Assembly: GCA_034401135.1 (NCBI GenBank)
Contig: JAWZSP010000005.1
Location: 1,736,001-1,800,000 of the forward strand
DNA from: Volutella citrinella
Taxonomy: Eukaryota > Ascomycota > Sordariomycetes > Hypocreales > Nectriaceae
Direction: 5' to 3'
Length of the DNA: 64,000 nt
This document shows positions 13,601 through 25,204 of the stretch, piece after piece. Both the position numbers and the translations under genes were made by a program. Every line of letters starts with the position of its first letter. The stretch's first letter is position 1. The notes below the pieces were generated by a model. It was given only the letters and a program-made list of their open reading frames with translations, was not told the origin of the DNA and did not search any database.

Positions 13601-13741
13601 CACAAGGCTTGCCAGAAGAAGATTGAGCTGGCTAATAAGGTGACAGGCGCTGTGGAGGAGGACGTCACGGCGAATGAGCAGAACCTTGAGTCTGAGGTTC
13701 GGAAGATGCTGATAGAAGGGGACCAGATGACGCCGCCGTAG
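10620..13741 (+). CDS. FUN30: FUN30/SMARCAD1-type SNF2 ATP-dependent chromatin remodeller
   Basis: Two exons, 10620-12528 and 12576-13741, give 1024 residues. The 47-bp intron has a CTAAC branch site. Fun30 proteins are nuclear DNA translocases involved in heterochromatin and in DNA end resection. A CUE-like ubiquitin-binding segment lies near residues 160-205 (LRQIFDVFGPKVPALKAREA). The SNF2 ATPase has its Walker A motif DEMGLGKT at 496-503 and a DEGH box at about 608-611. The helicase C lobe shows VLVFSKFSRVIEMLQ near 865, TTGAGGTGINL near 917 and QAENRAHRLGQKRD near 949. DEGH in place of DEAH is normal for this subfamily. The N-terminal 160 residues are low in complexity. The start is the first in-frame ATG; the frame stays open upstream but has no earlier ATG. 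Confidence 0.93.
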
Positions 13742-14543
13742 AGCGGGGGCTAGTTGAAGCCTCAGGTCATCGCGTGCGTTCGTTGGTTGGTTTTTCTTTT
13801 TTTGCGACTTGGCACGGATCAAGCTCGACGACTAATGTGTCGGGCTCCAAAACACACAAAGATAGACTGAGGGGCATAGGACTGCATGTTGCAGCAAGAA
13901 GAGGTATGCTCATACACTTGTTTGATTTGCTTTTAGGCGGAAAGGATACAGATGAGAAAACGGCTCTCTGGCAAGAGAGGAGAAAACTGCTTTTGAGCGA
14001 CTCATCGCATGTCATAGAATAGAGGTTGAGCCGGACGTGGAAAGGAACGGACGGAACCGGCGTACTTTGTGAAGCAGAGCATTTTCTAGCCCAACGAAAT
14101 AGACTTGGCTTTGCCTTGCTGAGAGGAATCTCTGCCTCCTCAACAACCAAGCTTTGCGTCTTCCATCCCCTGTGGCTCGAAAGGATTGATTGTTATGTCG
14201 CGGGCGCAACATTATCAGCCACCTGTCTCAGTCTTGCATGCTGCATCATGTATGCCATCGCCCACAGTATCTAGACATGCCGCACAAACGAAGCACGTCC
14301 CTGTTGGATTGGCGCTTTGGCCTCTGAGAGCCTCAAAGGAACCTACGGTAACTAAAAGGATCGCCCGGCTGAGGTGCGATAGCACAGCGTAGTATAGCGA
14401 CGGCAGTGCATTTTAGGGGACTGGCTGCACCTCAGGGTCCTGAGGGGACCAAATGGGAACTCCTGGGGCAAAACGGGTATAGCGGCGGGAGTACGCGTGA
14501 AGTCGCGTCCGTGACGCGTGTTGGGTCGATCTAATTCTTAGTG

Positions 14544-14562
14544 CCACCACCACCACCACCAC
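14544..14562. repeat. CCA trinucleotide run
   Basis: About six CCA units followed by CTGGTGG, whose complement continues the same theme, so a short hairpin is possible. Non-coding location. Confidence 0.75.
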
Positions 14563-14916
14563 CTGGTGGAGGAAAAAAAAGGAAGGGTCATACAGTACGA
14601 GGGCCAAGAGGGGCGAAGGAGAAAAAAAAGGGAAAAGGGGGTCAGGCCTAGTCGACATGCCCAACGGCTTGTGGCTAGCTCAGGGCAGCGAGGGAACAAG
14701 TCCAAAAAGCCAAACCCCGAGAGAAGAGCAATAGAAGCGCGGGAGAAGAAGTTGGGAAGAATTTAAGAAGAAGAGGAAACCCTGGTGCCCCGGCTCACCA
14801 CGAGGCGCGGCCCTCGTTCCCTGGGTAGGACGGATACGTAATTTGCGTTTTGCGGAGGATTGAGAAGTGCCGGCCATGCAGGTCACCGCCACCGAGATGA
14901 GAGAGAGGGCGTGGTT

Positions 14917-14949
14917 GGCTACTGGCTATTACTGGCTATTACTGGCTAC
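14917..14949. repeat. Imperfect decamer tandem repeat (GGCTATTACT)
   Basis: Two full GGCTATTACT units flanked on both sides by the shorter variant GGCTACT, then by GGCTGCC and GGCTGCG. This looks like a local replication-slippage array in non-coding DNA. Confidence 0.75.
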
Positions 14950-16107
14950 TGGCTGCCGGCTGCGTTGGCCGCCGACGACAACGACACATGGGACTGCTGC
15001 AACAGCCTGCAAGCAAGAGATGCCTGCAGTGTGCATATGAGAGGGGGACCACGCAATGCATACTCCACGGCACATGTACCCGTGCTGTGCATACTGCTGC
15101 GTGCGCATCCGTGCATCACTGATGCATGCATGTCGGACACACCGACTTGACTGAGTCCTGATCGTAAACATCTTGTTGCAGCGAGCGTCGCTGAAGAATG
15201 CGCTGTGTTTGTTATTGTCTCGCACGCGTGGCTGTTGCAACACCCAGCCAGCCTATAGCCGTGCGACGCGCGACCGGTTCCTCCGTCCATTCCTCGATGC
15301 ATCCGTTCCAACGGACCCGGGATGCTGGGACCGTTGGACGAGCGGCCGACTGTTTACTCCCACACTTGGATCACAGAGACGGCAAGATTTGATGGATGAA
15401 TAGACTAGTCATTCTGTATCAAGATTGTGTGATAGGTCGGATCTCCCATTCCCCCAAGAAGAATGCCAAATGACGGAAGAGCAAACAAAAAACAAGGCGG
15501 CTCAATTCAAGGCGCGCGCGAGGGATATCACTATTATGAACAGGCCTGCCAACCGCCGGTCTCCTCCCATTTACCATCCAGGTAATTAATCTCGAGAGGC
15601 CCCAAAAATAAAGAACAAGAAATCGAAAAGCATGAGGTGGCCGATCGATGTGAACAAGACTCCGTTGAACCCCCAAAATCTTCCCATGCCGATGCCCTTC
15701 CCTTTCCCTTTTGGTGTAAATACAAACAAACCATCTCGGCCGACCGTTTTCAGCCGAGCGAGGGGGCGAGCGCGGACTCCCCCTCTCCCTTCTCTCCCTT
15801 GGTGGAGAGACTGCGTCTGTCCCGCTGACCCGGGGGGCAGACGCCAAGAAAAAAAAATAGAATGCTCAAGGATGAATCAGATAAGACACGTTGGCCCGCC
15901 GAGTTGTCATGCTGTGGTGGTAGGGCGTCGAGCGGTGGCAACAAAGAATTGCAAAGAAGCAGAAGGCAGTCTCCTTGGAGACGTAGGCGAAGAAAGAAGT
16001 AATTAGTGTACAGCGAAGAAAGAAGACGTTGGTGACGTGTGTTTGGCAGATGATGCAACCCTGGACATGTGACGACGACAGGGGAATCAGCAACCAGCAG
16101 ATGGTCA

Positions 16108-16953
16108 TCACCGCCAGGTCGAATGCAGGCGGGTGCGACGACTCGAGCGGGTCTTGAGCGCGACGTCGCCGCCCATCACCAGGCTCTTCCATCGCCGCCC
16201 AACCGAGTGCCGGTCGCGCCCGAGGCTCCGCGCGCAGTCCTGCCACTCCGTCTTGGACAGCTTGAGCTTCTCGAGCACCAGCTCCACCAGGATGCGGTCG
16301 TCCTCGGCGCTCCACTCGCCGCCGTCTGCCTCGACTACAACGTCGTCGGCTTCTGGCCGCCCGTCGTTGGCGCTGCTGCTGCGGAGGTGCATCTCGTGGA
16401 AGTCGGAGCGTTCGAGCCCCAGTGGTAGCTGCTCCGGCGCGATGCGTGCGCGCTTAGGTGTTGAAGGCGCCGTGGGCTGGGCGCTGTCGGGTTGTGATGG
16501 AGCGTCTAGCTCCAGGTCGCTGTCTTGGAGAGAGTCACGGTCCGAGTCGGCGTCGTCCACTGAGCGCCGGCGCTTGTTGGCGCCGCGGGGAGGCGCGCGT
16601 TTGGTAATTCTCCTCTGGGGCGCAAGGTGTTCGTCGCGCACGTCTGGTTTGCCTCGAGAGCGCAGTCGCAGCTTGAGGGGAGGAGGCGCGTGTGTAAGAG
16701 GAGGTGTGGGAAGCTGGGAGAGCGTGGGTCGCGACTCGGGGATGATGTGCGCGGGCGACCCGAGGAGCGACTGTAGGGAGCGACATGTAGTCATGATGTT
16801 TGCGAGGGCGTTTTGGGAGGAGAGAGTCGGAGGGCTGGCCGGGGGAGAGGCGAAGAGGGCGGGAGACGAGGCGAGGTGAGAGGCGACGGGCTGCTGGAGC
16901 TGCTGTTCGACCGGGTGCGAGGCGTCGCAGGGGAGGGCGGACGGGAGAAGCAT
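16108..16953 (-). CDS. Single SANT/Myb-like domain protein, putative DNA-binding regulator
   Basis: Intronless frame of 281 residues. The first 180 residues are rich in Pro, Ser and Ala, with a short conserved-looking segment MTTCRSLQSLLG and a basic KRRRS patch that could be a nuclear localisation signal. The C-terminus holds one SANT/Myb-like module from about residue 214 to 262. It starts GGEWSAEDDRILVELVLEKL, continues through TEWQDCARSLGRDRHSVGRR and closes with WKSLV. The spaced tryptophans fit a Myb-type helix-turn-helix. Only one repeat is present, so the protein is either a SANT-type adaptor or a single-repeat DNA-binding factor. The ATG at 16953 is preferred because the Leu/Pro-rich N-terminus starts there; the frame stays open further upstream without sensible sequence. 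The target is unknown. Confidence 0.72.
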   Translation of the reverse strand: MLLPSALPCDASHPVEQQLQQPVASHLASSPALFASPPASPPTLSSQNALANIMTTCRSLQSLLGSPAHIIPESRPTLSQLPTPPLTHAPPPLKLRLRSRGKPDVRDEHLAPQRRITKRAPPRGANKRRRSVDDADSDRDSLQDSDLELDAPSQPDSAQPTAPSTPKRARIAPEQLPLGLERSDFHEMHLRSSSANDGRPEADDVVVEADGGEWSAEDDRILVELVLEKLKLSKTEWQDCARSLGRDRHSVGRRWKSLVMGGDVALKTRSSRRTRLHSTWR

Positions 16954-19900
16954 CGCCGCTGTATAGAGTAGCGTTGGTTTGAATAGGGATTCGGGCGTGT
17001 TGAATAGGGTGCGCAGTCGTATTGTCGACGAGGGCGCGCCGAAGCAGTTGATTGTGCGCGATGCGACTGCAGATGCGCCTGCGACGGACTGATGCGACCA
17101 AGGCGATGGAGCGCAAGGTGTATCCTGGGCAGCAGAAGAGTGCCTATGGAAAGGGTTCGCAGACACGGATAGAAGGCAATATTCGAGAGAGCGTGCCAAG
17201 GTGTTCCGGACGCTGCAGAGGGAGGAGTGCAGTGTTGAGGGCGTTGGATTGACGACTGTGTGAACAACAAGAAGGGCTGTAATGCGCAGGTGTTTTGAGT
17301 GTGCAGGTGAGGGTGGATGGACGGAGCAACCGCTGGGGGGGCAGGGGGATGTGCGGGCCTAATATGACGGGAGCGGCGGTGCTGGATTTTCGCACGCTGA
17401 GACCTGAACCACCTGACGCCCTGGGCGAGGCACCCGGGACAGGGGAGGAGTACAGGGGTGCAGAGGGCGCTGGAGACGGGCGATTTGAGGCTACGAGGTA
17501 CCTCCCGCCAGGCACGACTAGCGCAGCTCTTGGGGGGTGCATCCTGTACAGGGGGGGGGAGGGTCCCGTGTGGGTACCAATGGGGAGGTGTCGGCTTTGG
17601 TGCGTCCTTGGTACGGACCCTGAAGGCTGGCTGGCAGCGGGCGAGAGATACCTGGACCCCGACTCCCGCAGCGGCTGCCGCTGTCTGCCACTCTGCCAGA
17701 GCCCAAGCCTCCCGTCTGGAAGGACCGACACCACCCAGTGGCGCCTACCTTACCTTGCTTACCTTCCGCCCGCGCCCACCGGCCGCCTGCGCTTGCGGGA
17801 AGGTACCTGACGGACGGGGCGGGGCGCGGGACCCGCGTGTCGCACGGTATCTGACAGCGGGAATCAGTGCCTGACAGCCTGACAGTGACAGCGCATGCGA
17901 GCCCGCTGCACCCGGACAGTGTTCCAAGACATTGGACAGGGCCCTCCGTCTCGTCCCATCTCGACTATTGCCCAGCTTTACCAAGACGGCCGCGCCTGTC
18001 TCGACTCTTCTCGGCTGTGGTCCTGCTCGTGAACAATGGAGTCCGATGGAGAGGCCCGCCTGCGTCTGCGTCTGCGTCTGCACCACCTGCAACTGCGACT
18101 GGTTTTACGATGGCCTCTCCCTCGCCGAGCCCCTCCCCGCAGACCTCGCCCTTTTGGTCGATTGTCCCCTGCTTTGAGCTATCATGGAAGCTGGTCTTCT
18201 TAGCAGACTCTTTGTCTCTTGTGCCAATACTTTGGGCCCATCGACCCCGAAATGGAAAGACAGGCCTAATGCCCAGATGGAATTGGCGGGAGAAGGGAAA
18301 GAGAGATAGCAAACGCCTGAAACGTGAATTGAGCACAGCTGGCAGGCTACTGAGGGGCAGCAAAGAAGGATCAACGCCCGATTCACACCCAGCGGGCTCC
18401 ACGGGCTGTCTGTGTGCGCTGTGCATGTATGCGTTGTGCGCTGTTCGCATCATCGTCATCCTCAGCCTTTGAGACAAAGCAACGCGAGAAGAGCGCCCAC
18501 CCCCCTCCGATCCAAGCGAGGCGAGCAATGGGCAAGCGAATGACCCAACGAAAACAAAAACAAGCTCGTAATACACACGCGATGTCCAGAAGGGGCGGAG
18601 GTGGCCGGTCGCCCTGGGCAGAGCAGGATCCTCCATCACCACCGCCGCCATAATCATGACGATTACCGTTGGAGATTCGGAGATTGACGCTGGCTCACGG
18701 GCCCTTGGGACCCCCTTCCTGGCTGCCAGTAGGCGAGACGACGATCAAGATGGACTCCCATGCCATGTCATGCAGGCAGCCGGATTGACTTGCAGCAACG
18801 TCTTCACCACGGCAGTCCCCCGCGCCCTCCGCCTCTTGGGGAAAAGCAACAGGGGCCTGCGGGCGCCCACGCACACCACAGTCCGCAGCTCGGCAATCCC
18901 TTCGTCTCGTCTCACTCTCTCACTCTCGATTCGACGATCAGCCCCGGGCTCTCCAATCTGTCGCTTGCCTCCCTTATTCCTTCTGTCGCCGTTTTCTAGC
19001 GCCTCCGGCGTCCAGGGGGGAGGGGGCCATTGACCCATCGATCCGATCTGAGTCGCTTGCCGCAATCATGTGCAGCAATATGCCGTGCAACCATGTAACC
19101 TCATCATCTTCCTCACCCCTCCCCTCGCCTCCCACTGTATGTACAGGCTATTATTACAGCACAACAGAGAAGCTCAGAGGGGCGAGGGTAAGAAAAAAGA
19201 AAGGAAGAAGAAGAAGAAATGAAAAGAACAGAAGCCGCTGAGAAGGACAGCGGCAGAAGAAAACATCATTGGCCACAGTTATCCACCATCATACGACTGC
19301 GCGGTGTGGCCACCAAAACTTCTCGCTCCCGGCCGCCGCACCTGAGCTGACGTCCATGTCGGGACGTCTCGTAGATTGCACTGTTTGGTTACTCGGTGCA
19401 TTGTCTGTTTTGTTTACCTTTTGCCCGTCCTTTGCTTTTTTTCCCTTCTTCGCCTCCCGCCTGCACTTCCCGGCCTGCCGTATTCCACCCACCAGGCGTT
19501 CCGGCGATGTCGTGCAGCTTCACTTTCAGAACAATAATACGACCGACCGGCTTCCCGTGCCATCCCGCCCCGCCAAGGCCCGCCTGGGGATTTGGCGAGG
19601 CTGAACGGATACGGAAAGGCAGACGGGACTGACGGACTAATAACGGTCAGACATGTTGACTGAACGGAGTGGGCAAACGGTAATTACATCCATTCATCGT
19701 CCCAAACTGCACACGGCTCTGTGCTGCCATGCCTGCCCTGCCTCCCGTCCCTTCCCGTACCCGAACAGCAGCAATTGGTTGTTGTCACAGGTTGGGGAAG
19801 CATTGCCAACTCAATCGCTCGGTCTCTCACTAGCCTGTAGGCTGTTGGATGTGGTCAAGCTCTCTCGGTGCTAATAGTTCGCTTTTGCCCCCCTCGTCAG

Positions 19901-22900
19901 TCTCGCGCTCCCTCGACGACTTGAGCTCTCTCCCTGACCTGACTCGCAATTTGGTAGATCGGGTAGCTGCTAGTCCCATCGCCGTGGTGGCCCATTGAGC
20001 ACCATCAACAGCGCTAATAACTAGCAGAGCACGACCCTACTTGCGGGTGTACCAACGCCACGCAGAACCAAGTGCCTATTAGGTAGTCTCCCGCCAGTCC
20101 CACTACGGACCTACGATGTTGAGACGGATGGCCGAATCCAGGCTTGGCTGTGATCGACGGCACAGGAAGTGCAATGCGATGGGGTGGTAGTGGCACCGTC
20201 CGCACCGCTGCGCTCCACGTTTGTCCGTACCCTTTGAGCTTTTTTCCCTTTCCTTCTTGGCTTGCTAGTTTGTCTGTCTAGTGCCACCCACCACCCACCA
20301 CCCAGCCCCATGGATAGTCAGCTGGGGGTCTGCAGATTCCCACCCGCCTTGGAGAAGCGCGCACACCCGGCGAGGGAGGTATCACTTGTGTTGGCTCTGC
20401 CTGGTACGACGACGCCATGTACCTTTTTGCAACGGGACCAGGCAGCCTCCAGGCCCCTGCCTGCGATACATGCCGACATCCTGGCATAGCCGCTGAGTCT
20501 ACCAAAGATGCCTGATACGTACGTACTCAGATACGGACGACAAACAAGTAGCAGCAGTATGTACTAGCTCGTGGTCTGGAAGGCGAAGCGAATGGAGGCA
20601 CTACGCCCTGCTTTATGGACTACTACTCGTCACTCCGTAGTTCTCAGCAACCACCCATGGCTGCGAGGTCACCCATCCCTACGGAAGCCTCGTCGTTTCC
20701 GTCTGTAGACAAAGACTGGTGTCCCACCCCGTCACACAGACACACAATACAATAGTCTTAATCACTCGCCCCGCTCGTTCTGCCCGTCCCAGCGATCCTC
20801 GCAGCCGGGCCACTGGCCAGACTGTGGGCGCTGCGGGCACCGAATTAGACAAAATCAGACACACTGGGGAATATTGGCCCTTTGTCTGATCGCAGTCCCC
20901 GCTCCAGAAATAGGAATGGCCGCAGATAGGGCCCGCGACTTTACGCCGCAGCACGTCCGGACGCTGCTCCGTCAGGGAGAGACCTGGACGTGCACAGCTG
21001 GAACTCGCAAGATCTGGGGGCGGCCGCAGAGAGCCTGGGGCGTTGCGAGTAGCACCGGGAGCCGTGCGCCGAGCCCATGGAGGGGAGCCTTGTTTGCCCT
21101 GCCGATCCGGCGTGCTGGAGCCTGGGTGCTGGCCCTGGTGGGCGATAGGCGGGCGCTGAGACGCTGATCTTCCCGTCACATCCAAGCTTTTGGAAAGCCG
21201 CATTGGCCGCGGTGTCGTCACGGCATCGCGATCCCTGCCATTCAAGTGATTCTACCCAGTTCTTGTGAATGGATTCCGTCATTGCTGCTGACGACTGTTG
21301 GTGGAGTGGTATACTGGCATCTCGATGCGCGATAAAGTCGATGCCCTGTGTATCCATGACGCATCTCGCCTGGGCTTCTGGCATCTGGCTGGCTGGCGCC
21401 GCCCCCATCTACAATGTCTACCATGTAATTCTACACGTTTCGGCTGCAGGTCACTGCGCACAGAAGCCGACCAAAGCGTCCAAGCAAAGCAAAGCAATGC
21501 ATCCAGGATCCGGGGTCATCTCAGCCTTCTCCCCCTCCCCCCCGGGCCCACGCCCTCGCAACTGCAAGTCATCGCCAGCACATCCAGCAGGCGACGAGTC
21601 CCGCCGCACCCATTGGCAGGCCTTTTTGCTTCCCCTCGTTCTGCTCCTCCCGGCATTGGGCGAAACTGCTGCATGCCACTGCCAGCCCACCCCATTGGCC
21701 GCCATCATCCTTCGGCGCTGAAGGTCAACCAGCGCCTACCGCGGCCTAACAAGGGACCGTGGCACCGCAGAAAAACTGCCGCAACCATGGCTGGGCCGAC
21801 GGCGTGAAGCGCCGTCGACGGGAGAGCAACCAGCAAGCGGCGGGCGGGCATAGCGCTGGGCGGTGGGCGGCGGGAGGCGGACAGGGACGAGGGCACCTGC
21901 CAGACCACGACAACGAGAGGGACGAGGTGACGTCGCCAAAGACGCGTCAGGGCGCGTGCAGAGCGCGTCGAGACGCGCCTGCGGTAAATTAGTGCAGTGG
22001 GGTCCTGCCCAACAATTGGCCAATGGAGTATTGATATAAAATGGGTCCATATAGATTCATATGCACGCACTTCCGAGGGTGTGGCCCGTGCGGTATGCAT
22101 CCACTCTAAGTCTGCAACTGCCCAGCTGCCCCAGAAGCAATGGACGTGTGTGGGTGAAATCAAGCCTCGAACAGCCGCGCAGCGATTGCGCATATCCGCC
22201 CCGCGAGTGTGAGTGAGAGATTCAGCCGAGAGACGCTGAATGCATCCACTCAGACATGCATGCGCGTGATCCTGCTGATGAGGCAAGATTGCTGCCCGCC
22301 GTTGCATCAGATCACCTAGACATCTTGGCAGTGTTCAGATTTGTCGTCTTGGTCGTCTTCATCCGCTCAACCCTACCTCCGCCGTCCTCACCTGGTGCCT
22401 TCCCCCCTCCTCTCGCTCCCTCCCTCCCTCGTACAAGCATCCACTCACCCACCATCGCCATCACAGTCGCAACCATCACTTCACCTCCCCTCCAACTGCT
22501 ACATCGACTAGTGACGCCCAACTGGGAAGACCCTGCAGCCTTCGAGCCAGACCATGGCTACGTTCCCCTCCTCCTCTTCCTCCTTCCGTCCAGTCTAACC
22601 CACACCTCCCATAACGCACAATCGCATTAGCAAACACCGCCCATGCATACCAGGGTCGGCGCGCGCGAGGTCAGCCATGCAGTGTTTGTTCTGCGGGCCG
22701 GAGCCGTTTCCCTAGTGTGTGTGTGTGCTTGTCTGTGTGGATGAGTGGGTGGCCACCCGACGGCACCAAGACCTGAGCTAGCACCTTGGGACCATCGTTC
22801 CCCTGCCCTTTCTTTCCTTTACCCCCTGCGAGGCAGCCGACGATGCAGACGAAACCCGGGCCCATGAAGAAAGAGCGGTAGCCGTGCATCTCCATTCCAG

Positions 22901-25204
22901 CCGGACCCTGCCCCGTGCCCCCTCCGCCACCTCGTGGGATAGAGAACCGGGCTGTTGTGGGCTTCGCGGGCGATCCCCGCGCCAGATAGCATTGCTTTGC
23001 CTGCTTGATTGAATTGGTCTTGAATGTCTCTCTGCATGGGCCAAGGGAGGTCCTGTGCTGTGGCCTGTCGCCATCTCTCCCTTGTCGAGGCGCGCACAGA
23101 CGGAAGACTGCGACTCATTGACGAACCAGTCTATCGCTGTCTGTGTAACATCGTTGAGTGTTTCAATCCGCCACCGAGGCAGCAACCAGGCTGGCATCCT
23201 GGCCGACGTCTGTGTGCTTGAGGGTTCAGATAGGTCACATACTCATAGGATGGCCAGACGGTAGGCCTGTCCGACTGTCGCATCTTTTTTTGGGTCGTCC
23301 TGGAGACAAGTAGCAACAACGGTAGAGGCCACACAACACTGGCCTCCAACACGAAGAAAGCCGAGATACTACTCCATCCCTAGCCTCAGACACGCCCGAA
23401 CCAAGGGGCCAAGGCACCGGCCAGATGCCCTGAATTATCCATCACCTCGACTGCCGGCCCATGTGCGCTTTCAAAGCTTCAATCTCTTTGTTCCCTCCTC
23501 GTCCTCCCTCGACCAGCAGGGCGGGGGAGCAGCAACCCATCGAGGGTCGAGGGTTGGGTGAGTCCTGTCGGCCGCCCCTCCAGAGCCAACATCCAATCCA
23601 TCCCTCCCTCATCATGGCCCCTCACCCCACCTGTTCTGGTGGCAGCGACCTCGTGACGCACAGAGGTGGCATCATCCCGAGAGCACCCTCACGGCCCCGG
23701 CGCTGCTCACGACTCTCCCCAGTTCTGTTCCGACCCTGGCCCACGAGCAGGAAGGCAGGCCAGACATGGCTTACCTCGACTAAATCGCCGCTAATGCGGG
23801 CGGTGGTAGTAAAACAGCAGTCGAGTCGAGGGAGGCCTTGGTCAATATGGATCCTGTAGTACGATAACGCCCACCTTGCTCACTTGCTAGGGTAGTATTT
23901 TTCTAGGATGCGTAGTTGGCCCTCCACTGTCACCGATCCGGGCCACGCGGGCCACCGCGGGCCGATCCAAGGGCCTTCCTGCTTCTTACGGCCAAGCTCA
24001 GTCCACGAACGGTCGTTGAAACGCCGGTGTCTGAGCGATATCTTGACCGCCACAAGGCGTGCTGTGGCCATAGACCGTTGGAGTAGCACGGAGGCACTAC
24101 TACCTGGTAACTAGCACCAGCAGCGCCGCCGCTACATCAGCCAACAACAAGAATGGCCATGAACCGTGGTGATTACTATGTAAACTGATCAAGCTAAAAT
24201 GACCAGGTATGAAGTCGACAGATCGAATAAGCGGGACATGCTCTCGAGTCATGCCCCTCATCCTTCCCTATTGAGACGCTTGTCAACACCAACCGTCCAT
24301 GTCGTTGTCACTCTTGCTCAACCGGCACATGAATCATATAGTAGGCACAAGACCAGTCACATCAAGGAGGTTCATTCTGCTTTTCACACGAGGCCTGTAT
24401 TACACAGGCTTGGATTAACATCATAACTATATCCCAGCGGAATTGCTAAGTAACGCCCGTCTGCACGAGAAGCACTTGTATAAAACCCAATTCTACAGCT
24501 GCGTTCATTCCCTCCACTTTCCACCCCTCCGAAACCAGTCGAGGCCCACTGGTCATCTCAAGTCTATCCCAACTTCTCGTTCAAACGAGTTCGCGGTCAC
24601 CGCAATGTCTCAACAAGTGGCGGCGGGGATTCAGTGGTCCAAGTCCAAGATGAATTCTCAGCCCTAGCCACGTTACATGAGACGAGTAATGCGACAGAGC
24701 CGACTATTTTCTTCCAGCCACATTATGTTGCTTGCTCCTGCCATTACGCAACCTCTGGCTGCCCAGAGCACATCGTCCCATCTCCTCTCGCCTCAACGAC
24801 GTTCTCTTTCGTGTCCCTCGACAACCTCCTTTTCTGTCCCAACTTTGCTCCTAGCCACATATTCGTCGACCTTTCCAAGTTTCGAAGGAGTGTCAGAAAC
24901 AAGCCAGATGGCTTGGACGTGCATATAAAACAATCCAACTCCCAACAGACCAGGCCCCGTGACAAAGCTCCCCGGAATGCATGATGCTATGTATGACCCA
25001 AAAAAATTGTTTGTGAAGATGTGTCGAAAGTGTCCGGTGGCCAAAAGAAGAAGAAAAAAAAGGAGTTCGCGTTCCCGTTCGCGGTCAACAGGACACGGGG
25101 CCGTCCGTCTATCCAAGAAGTGGTGGGTGGTGATATTAGTCGTGTTCTCCTTCAGCCATTAAACCCCAACGTAAACGGGGGGGTGTGCATCCATTCAGCC
25201 TGCT
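16954..25204. other. Gene-free stretch of about 8.25 kb
   Basis: No frame here shows a recognisable domain or a consistent exon chain. Overlapping frames of 170-230 codons at 17144-18657 and 21705-22307 lie in GC-rich DNA and have no coding signature. Local features are C/T-rich tracts (for example near 22370-22450), a purine-rich tract at about 19176-19230, and a TGCGTC triplet repeat at about 18061-18079. A TATA-like TATAAAA at about 24480 is followed by a C/T-rich tract and an ATG in good context at 24605 that opens only a 20-codon frame. The first part should contain the SANT gene promoter; the far end is 3' of SKT5. Confidence 0.5.

Larger units (their letters stand above)
13742..16107. 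other. Convergent gene-free stretch between FUN30 and the SANT-domain gene
   Basis: About 2.4 kb holding two 3' untranslated regions. I see no supported gene. Simple repeats include a CCA run near 14544-14562 and a decamer array near 14917-14949. The stretch around 15035-15140 is rich in GCATGC-like words. Confidence 0.55.

Noticed and set aside
17144..18657. Several overlapping 170-230-codon frames on both strands
   Set aside because: GC-rich region with few stop codons on any frame; translations are Arg/Pro/Ser/Gly-rich without domains.
24605..24667. Short frame with good start context downstream of a TATA-like box
   Set aside because: Only 20 codons and no in-phase continuation through a plausible intron could be found.
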